Positions 59,314 through 64,000 of a DNA stretch of 64,000 nt are shown piece by piece. Under the pieces are notes generated by a model, which had not been told where the DNA came from, searched no databases, and was given only the letters and a program-made list of their open reading frames with translations. The position numbers were made by a program, and so were the translations under genes. The stretch is from Jannaschia formosa (GTDB lineage Bacteria > Pseudomonadota > Alphaproteobacteria > Rhodobacterales > Rhodobacteraceae). The first letter of the stretch is position 1, and each line of letters begins with the position of its first letter. The stretch is taken from positions 1 to 64,000 of the forward strand of contig NZ_QPLJ01000008.1 of the NCBI RefSeq assembly GCF_003340555.1, written 5' to 3'.

Positions 59314-60521
59314 GCCGGCGCGTCGTCATCACCGGCGCGGGCACGGTGAACGCGCTCGGCCGGGACGTGCCGAGCACGCTCGCCGCGATGCGGGCGGGCC
59401 GCTGCGGCATCGACACGTTGCAGATGCGCGATGCCGACCGCCTCGCCATCCGGATCGGCGCGCAGGTCGGCGGCTATGACGAGGCGGACCATTTCAACCG
59501 GCAGGAGATCGCACTCTTCGACCGCTACACGCAGTTCGCGATCCTTGCCGCGCGCGAGGCGCTGGAGCAGGCGGGGCTGACCTTCGCCGGTGAGGCGGCG
59601 GCGCGGGCCGGTGTGATCCTCGGGACCTCGGGCGGGGGTCTCACGACGCAGGACGACAACTACCGCGCCGTCTACGAAGAGGGGAAGAACCGCGTCCATC
59701 CCTTCGTCGTGCCGCGGCTGATGAACAACGCCGCCGCCGCGCATCTGAGCATGGAGTGGAACCTGAAGGGCCCGTCCTTCACCGTCGCCACCGCCTGCGC
59801 CTCGTCAAATCACGCCATCGGGCAGGCATTCCAGTTCGTCCGCGCCGGCCTGTCGGACGTGATGATCACCGGCGGCTCCGAGGCGATGCTCTGCTTCGGC
59901 GGGGTCAAGGCGTGGGAGGGGCTGCGCGTGATGTCGGGCGACACCTGCCGCCCGTTCTGCGCGACCCGCTCGGGCATGGTTCAGGGCGAGGGCGCGGGGA
60001 TCTTCGTGCTGGAATCGCTCGACCACGCGCGCGCCCGCGGGGCAGAGATCCTGGCGGAGGTGGCGGGGGTCGGCATGACCTCGGACGCGGCCGACATCGT
60101 CATGCCGTCGCGCGAGGGGGCCGAGCGGGCGATGGAGAGCGCGCTGCGCGACGCCCGTCTCGCGCCCGAGGAGGTGGGCTACATCAACGCCCACGGCACC
60201 GGAACAGCCGCCAACGACAAGATCGAGAGCGCCGCCATTGCCCATGTCTTCGGGCGGCACGCGGATGCGCTTGCGATCTCGTCGACGAAGTCGATGCACG
60301 GCCACTGCATCGGCGCGACCGGCGCGATCGAGCTTCTGGCCTGCATCATGGCGCTGCGGGACGGGGTCATCGCCCCCACCGTCAACTGGCGGGAGCGGGA
60401 TCCGGAATGCGCGCTGGACGTGGTTCCGAACGAGGCGCGCGAGGCGCGGGTCACGGCCTGCCTGTCGAACGCCTTCGCCTTCGGCGGCATGAACGCGGTG
60501 CTGGCGCTGCGGGCGGCCTGA
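59310..60521 (+). CDS. Beta-ketoacyl-ACP synthase II-like (FabF family)
   Basis: The 403-residue ketosynthase has the catalytic Cys163 in ATACASSNHAIG, His295 in INAHGTGTAANDKIE and His332 in KSMHGHCIGATGAIE. It extends acyl chains on the preceding ACP. GTG 59310 overlaps the ACP stop. Its clustering with lpxD and ACP recalls the very-long-chain acyl locus of lipid A in Rhizobiales, though the other genes are missing. Confidence 0.9.
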   Translation: MSRRVVITGAGTVNALGRDVPSTLAAMRAGRCGIDTLQMRDADRLAIRIGAQVGGYDEADHFNRQEIALFDRYTQFAILAAREALEQAGLTFAGEAAARAGVILGTSGGGLTTQDDNYRAVYEEGKNRVHPFVVPRLMNNAAAAHLSMEWNLKGPSFTVATACASSNHAIGQAFQFVRAGLSDVMITGGSEAMLCFGGVKAWEGLRVMSGDTCRPFCATRSGMVQGEGAGIFVLESLDHARARGAEILAEVAGVGMTSDAADIVMPSREGAERAMESALRDARLAPEEVGYINAHGTGTAANDKIESAAIAHVFGRHADALAISSTKSMHGHCIGATGAIELLACIMALRDGVIAPTVNWRERDPECALDVVPNEAREARVTACLSNAFAFGGMNAVLALRAA

Positions 60522-60542
60522 CGCCGCCCGCGGGCGACAGGG

Positions 60543-61244
60543 TCAGTCGACCGACACGGCCTCGAAGCCGGCGGTGAAGCCGTTCAGCGACATCGTCAGT
60601 TCGGCCTGCTGGTCGGGCGCCTGCGCGGGCACGACGATAATCGTCGCCTGGGCGCCGCGGCGCATCCGGTTGAGGTCTTCGGCGGTCAGACCCAGCCGCG
60701 CATAGCAGCCCGACTGGTCGCAGAACGAGAACGGGTAGCGGCGGGCCTGGCCGCTGTCGATCTGCATCGTGACCTGCGCCGTCAGGAGCGTCTGGAGCGG
60801 CGTCAGCACCGTCGCACCGGCGACGATTTCGCCGCCGTCCGGAAGGTCGAACACGTTGACGTCGGCCGTGGGGTTGCCGTTCTGGTCCTCGAGCCGCTGG
60901 AACATCTGGCAGGGATCGGGACCGTCGCCGGGGTTCTCGAGGCAGCGGATCTCCCAGGCGCCATGCTCCTCACGGACGTAGATGGACGGGCCGGCGGCCT
61001 GCCCGGGAACGTCCTCGCCCGTCGACAGGATCTCTTCGGCCAGCTGGTTGGCCTCGCCCGGCGCCTCTTGCGCAGGCGTTCCCTCCGCAGGCGTCTCCTG
61101 CGAGGGGGCGGCGTCCGCGGGCGCCGCGGTTTCGGCGGGCGGCTCCGCGGTCTCGCCCCCGGTGTCCTGGGCGTAGGCCGAAGTCGTGGCGAGCAGGGCC
61201 GCCAGGACGAGTGCGAGGGCGGGGCGGGTCGGCAGATCGATCAT
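60543..61244 (-). CDS. Invasion-associated locus B (IalB) family protein
   Basis: This 233-residue protein has a signal peptide (ALALVLAALLATTSAYAQ), then a Pro/Ala/Glu-rich spacer (residues 28-85) and an IalB-type domain with GAWEIRCLENPGDGPDPCQMFQRLEDQNG, then SFCDQSGCYARLGLT. Four Cys likely form disulfides. Envelope localisation is likely; despite the name, no role in invasion is implied for a free-living bacterium. Confidence 0.9.
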   Translation of the reverse strand: MIDLPTRPALALVLAALLATTSAYAQDTGGETAEPPAETAAPADAAPSQETPAEGTPAQEAPGEANQLAEEILSTGEDVPGQAAGPSIYVREEHGAWEIRCLENPGDGPDPCQMFQRLEDQNGNPTADVNVFDLPDGGEIVAGATVLTPLQTLLTAQVTMQIDSGQARRYPFSFCDQSGCYARLGLTAEDLNRMRRGAQATIIVVPAQAPDQQAELTMSLNGFTAGFEAVSVD

Positions 61245-61361
61245 GACGGGCGAACTCCGGTTTCGGTCAGATTTCGGTCCCCTTATCACGGTGGCGCGGC
61301 AGGTGCAGGGGGCAAATCGGGGGAGGGCGGCGACGTCAGCTAAGCCCCAACGCACAAGAAG

Positions 61362-61399
61362 AAAAGGGCCCGGTAAGGAGCCCTTTTCCGTCGTTTTTT
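61362..61399 (+). terminator. Rho-independent-like hairpin in the divergent ialB/herA gap
   Basis: AAAAGGGC (61362-61369) pairs with GCCCTTTT (61380-61387), followed by TTTTTT at 61394. It lies upstream of both flanking genes, so it may end a short transcript of its own on the plus strand. That is unusual for a promoter region. Confidence 0.55.
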
Positions 61400-61472
61400 C
61401 TCTCCCCGTCGGACTGGCCGACTTGATATGGCCCGGACCCTAAGCAGGCCGTCCCATGGCGTCAACATGGTA

Positions 61473-61532
61473 TTTTTTAAGGTCCGCGACAAAGCGCGGC
61501 GGGGGTTCGCCGCGGTCGGGCGGACCAAAAAA
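61473..61532. repeat. Long imperfect palindrome upstream of the HerA-like gene
   Basis: TTTTTT-AA-GGTCCGC (61473-61487) pairs with GCGGACC-AAAAAA (61520-61532), and the interior contains a further GCGGCG/CGCCGC stem. Transcribed from either strand it folds into a strong stem-loop. No coding function is visible. Confidence 0.6.
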
Positions 61533-61652
61533 GCCGCACGGTGCGGACACCGCGCGGCCAGTCGACAGGGAGGATGACTGGCGCGCATCTGTGCGCCTCC
61601 GTCGCGGGCTGTTATGGCAGAGCGACGTTGAGAAATGGTTAAGAGGCGCGAC

Positions 61653-63194
61653 ATGAGTGACGGCACGATCTTCGTCGGCGGTGGGGGACCGGGTTACGGC
61701 ACGCCCCAGCACCTGCGCCTCGACCGCGCCAACCGTCACGGCCTGATCGCCGGGGCGACGGGCACGGGCAAGACGGTGACGTTGCAGATCCTGGCGCAGG
61801 GCTTCTCGGATGCGGGCGTGCCGGTCTTCCTGTCGGACGTGAAGGGCGACCTGGCGGGGATGGCGCGGCCCGGCTCGCCCGAGCACAAGCTGCACGGACC
61901 CTTCACCGAGCGCGCGGGGACGATCGGGCTGGACCTCGCCTACGCCGCCTGTCCGGTCACGTTCTGGGACCTCTGGGGCGAGGCCGGGCATCCGGTGCGC
62001 ACGACCGTCTCCGAGATGGGGCCGCTGCTGCTGTCGCGCCTGCTGGACCTGAGCGAGGCGCAGGAGGGGGTGATGAACATCGCCTTCCGCGTCGCCGACG
62101 AGGATGGGCTGGCGCTGCTCGACCTCAAGGACCTGCGCGCGCTGCTGGCCTGGGTCGGGGAGGAGCGGCAGGCCCTGTCGCTGCGCTACGGCAACGTCTC
62201 CACCGCCTCGGTGGGCGCGATCCAGCGGCGGCTTCTGGTGCTGGAAGGGCAGGGAGGCGAGTTGCTATTCGGCGAGCCGGCGCTGGACCTTGCCGACATG
62301 ATGCGCACCGATCCGGACGGGCGCGGGCGGGTCAACGTGCTGGCAGCCGAGCGGCTGATGGGCTCGCCCCGGCTCTACGCGACCTTCCTGCTGTGGCTTC
62401 TGAGCGAGCTCTTCGAAGAGTTGCCGGAAGTCGGCGATCCCGAGAAGCCGGTGCTCGTCTTCTTCTTCGACGAGGCGCATCTGCTCTTCGCCGACGCGCC
62501 GCCCGCGCTGGTCGAGAAGGTGGAGCAGGTCGCCCGGCTCATCCGCTCCAAGGGGGTCGGGGTCTATTTCGTGACCCAGAACCCTGACGACGTGCCCGAG
62601 GACGTTTTGGGCCAGCTCGGCAACCGGGTGCAGCACGCACTGCGCGCCTACACCGCGAAGGACCGCCGCGCCCTGCGCGAGGCGGCCGGAAACTACCGCG
62701 ACAACCCCCGCTTCGACATCGAGGAGGCGATCCGCGAGGTCGGCACCGGCGAGGCGGTGACCTCCTTCCTCGACGCGAAGGGCCGCCCCGGCATGGCCGA
62801 GCGGACGCTGATCCGCCCGCCCGCCTCGCAGCTGGGCCCGATCACCGCCGAGGAGCGGCGCGCGATCCTCGCCGCCTCTCCGGTGGCGGGTCGCTACGAG
62901 GCGAGCGTCGACCGCGAAAGCGCCTTCGAAGTGCTGGCCGCCCGCACCGAGGCTGCAGCGGAGGCCGCGGAGGCGGCCGAGGCGGAAGAGGCGCGCGCCG
63001 AGACCGAGGAGCGCGCGTACAAGGCGGGTCGCCGCTACACCGGTGGCCGCGTCGGACGCTCCACCGCGCAGCCGCGCGGGCGGGGCGACAGCGTAGGCGA
63101 GGCCTTCGCCAAGTCCTTCGCCCGCTCAATGGGAACGCGGGCCGGCCACGCCATCGTGCGCGGCGTGCTCGGCGGGTTGTTCAAAGGCCGATGA
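61653..63194 (+). CDS. HerA-like ATPase (DUF853 family)
   Basis: This 513-residue P-loop ATPase has Walker A GATGTGKT near residue 35, LSDVKGDLAG, Walker B VFFFDEAHLLF, YFVTQNPDDVPEDVLGQLG and a C-terminal Ala/Glu-rich helix (TEAAAEAAEAAEAEEARAE) followed by a basic Arg/Gly-rich tail. The DUF853 group is related to HerA/FtsK translocases; function undetermined. ATG 61653 gives MSDGTIFVGGG. It overlaps the next gene by four bases. Confidence 0.9.
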   Translation: MSDGTIFVGGGGPGYGTPQHLRLDRANRHGLIAGATGTGKTVTLQILAQGFSDAGVPVFLSDVKGDLAGMARPGSPEHKLHGPFTERAGTIGLDLAYAACPVTFWDLWGEAGHPVRTTVSEMGPLLLSRLLDLSEAQEGVMNIAFRVADEDGLALLDLKDLRALLAWVGEERQALSLRYGNVSTASVGAIQRRLLVLEGQGGELLFGEPALDLADMMRTDPDGRGRVNVLAAERLMGSPRLYATFLLWLLSELFEELPEVGDPEKPVLVFFFDEAHLLFADAPPALVEKVEQVARLIRSKGVGVYFVTQNPDDVPEDVLGQLGNRVQHALRAYTAKDRRALREAAGNYRDNPRFDIEEAIREVGTGEAVTSFLDAKGRPGMAERTLIRPPASQLGPITAEERRAILAASPVAGRYEASVDRESAFEVLAARTEAAAEAAEAAEAEEARAETEERAYKAGRRYTGGRVGRSTAQPRGRGDSVGEAFAKSFARSMGTRAGHAIVRGVLGGLFKGR

Positions 63195-63688
63195 GGCTGC
63201 GCGCGCCCCGGCCTGCTGACGGGCCCGAGATCGCCGCGATCCACGCCGAGGGGCTGGCGACAGGCCATGCCTCCTTCCGCGAGACGCCGATGGACTGGGC
63301 GGGGTTCGAGACCGGCTTCGCGCTGTCCCTGCTGGCCGAGGTCGGAGACCGGGTCGCTGGCTTCGCCGGGGTTTCGGCCACCTCCGCCCGCCCGGTCTAT
63401 GCCGGCGTCGGCGAGGTCAGCGTCTACGTCGCGGCCAGCGCCGCCGGGAAGGGCGTCGGCCGCGCGCTGCTGTCGCGACTGGTGGCCGACAGCGAGGCGG
63501 AGGGCTGGTGGACGCTGGTCGCGCAGATCTTCCCGGAGAACGGCGCGAGCCTCGCGCTGCACCGCGCCTGCGGCTTCAGGGCGCTGGGCCTCCGACACCG
63601 CCTCGGCCGTATGGGTTATGGTCCGATGGCCGGCCACTGGCGCGACGTCGTGATGATGGAGCGGCGCAGCGAGGTCGCGGGACGCTGA
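63191..63688 (+). CDS. GNAT-family N-acetyltransferase (phosphinothricin-type)
   Basis: This 165-residue acetyltransferase has the acetyl-CoA-binding loop VYVAASAAGKGVGRALLSRLV and the Pat-like start LRAPRPADGPEIAAIHAEGLATGHASF, LHRACGFRALGLRHRLGRM and a terminal helix. Substrate is probably a small amine or phosphinothricin-like amino acid. ATG 63191 overlaps the HerA-like stop. Confidence 0.9.
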   Translation: MRLRAPRPADGPEIAAIHAEGLATGHASFRETPMDWAGFETGFALSLLAEVGDRVAGFAGVSATSARPVYAGVGEVSVYVAASAAGKGVGRALLSRLVADSEAEGWWTLVAQIFPENGASLALHRACGFRALGLRHRLGRMGYGPMAGHWRDVVMMERRSEVAGR

Positions 63689-63694
63689 CGTGCC

Positions 63695-64000
63695 TCAGGC
63701 GAGGTCGTAGCCCGCCCAAGCCAGGATCTCCGGGTCGATCGCGATCCTCTCCAGCGCTTCGGTCTCGATATCCTCTCGCCACCTCTCTTCGGAATAATAG
63801 GCGCGCAGGTCGTCCAGCGTCTGGCGCTTGTCCTTCCAGGACCGTTCGACCGGACGGGGCGTGGGGGACGGGTCGGACAGGACCGGCCGGAGCGCCGTGA
63901 AGCAGTCGACCTGACGCATCACGACGTCCTCGAAGCGCAGGACCGTTTGTCCGATCCCGGCCGCGTCGAGTCGGATCATGAATCTGCGGTAGGAGGCGAG
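63695..64000 (-). CDS. Partial protein at right edge, unknown
   Basis: The frame is open from the edge through LASYRRFMIRLDAAGIGQTVLRF to a stop at 63695 and may begin outside the window; ATG 63979 would give 94 residues. Asp/Glu and Arg are frequent (RYYSEERWREDIETEAL-like end). A sulfotransferase-type C-terminus is conceivable but unproven. It converges on the GNAT gene with a six-base gap. Confidence 0.55.
   Translation of the reverse strand, partial: LASYRRFMIRLDAAGIGQTVLRFEDVVMRQVDCFTALRPVLSDPSPTPRPVERSWKDKRQTLDDLRAYYSEERWREDIETEALERIAIDPEILAWAGYDLA

Overview
The window is chromosomal DNA of a high-GC alphaproteobacterium, most likely a marine-type member of the Rhodobacteraceae/Paracoccaceae. 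The inference rests on very GC-rich third codon positions, tightly overlapped genes (ATGA, GTGA, TGATG junctions), a TRAP transporter in a sugar-acid locus, a Hint/RTX protein, an Usg protein and an aa3 oxidase subunit I followed by a DUF2244 gene. I see no CRISPR array, no integrase and no prophage.

Positions 1-11018 look like a mobile island. The left edge has three overlapping insertion-sequence pieces: an IS5-family transposase N-terminus running off the edge, a complete IS5/IS427-like element needing a -1 frameshift, and an IS256/Mutator remnant with an in-frame stop. A compact type I restriction-modification operon follows: half-size HsdS, HsdM, full HsdS, a DUF3800 protein, HsdR and a YgjP-like metallopeptidase. 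The island side ends abruptly in the anticodon arm of a tRNA-Cys whose 3' half is missing, which suggests integration or rearrangement in that tRNA gene.

Positions 11216-29784 are mainly small-molecule metabolism. After a CaiB-type CoA-transferase, an eleven-gene leftward block (dctP, dctQ, dctM, phyH, uxaA, a small PD-(D/E)XK-like gene, aroE-like, phyH, a beta-hydroxyacid dehydrogenase and two exporters) faces a GntR regulator. A rightward block (SDR, VOC protein, IlvD/Edd dehydratase, FAH-family hydrolase, D-2-hydroxyacid dehydrogenase) fits a non-phosphorylative aldonic-acid route ending in pyruvate plus a small hydroxyacid or aldehyde. The two PhyH oxygenases and the AroE-like reductase do not belong to any textbook version of that route. 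This makes the locus the best candidate for an undescribed pathway.

Positions 29879-45451 carry varied chromosomal genes: a glutathione peroxidase coupled to a histone-deacetylase-family hydrolase, DUF1178, an SDR overlapping a modABC operon, ctaD with DUF2244, a type III polyketide synthase with an isoprenylcysteine-methyltransferase-like partner, a sulfotransferase-like protein coupled to lipB, tRNA-Leu(GAG), a frameshifted RTX-type protein, a hypothetical protein and an acyltransferase. Positions 45631-64000 carry gyrA, usg, dsbB, a YqaA-like gene, a YpfJ-like zinc protease, tRNA-Leu(CAA), a 590-residue Hint/RTX protein, an orphan ABC ATPase, a divergent DUF882/L,D-transpeptidase pair, an lpxD-ACP-ketosynthase trio, an IalB-family protein, a HerA-like ATPase, a GNAT acetyltransferase and a partial gene at the right edge.
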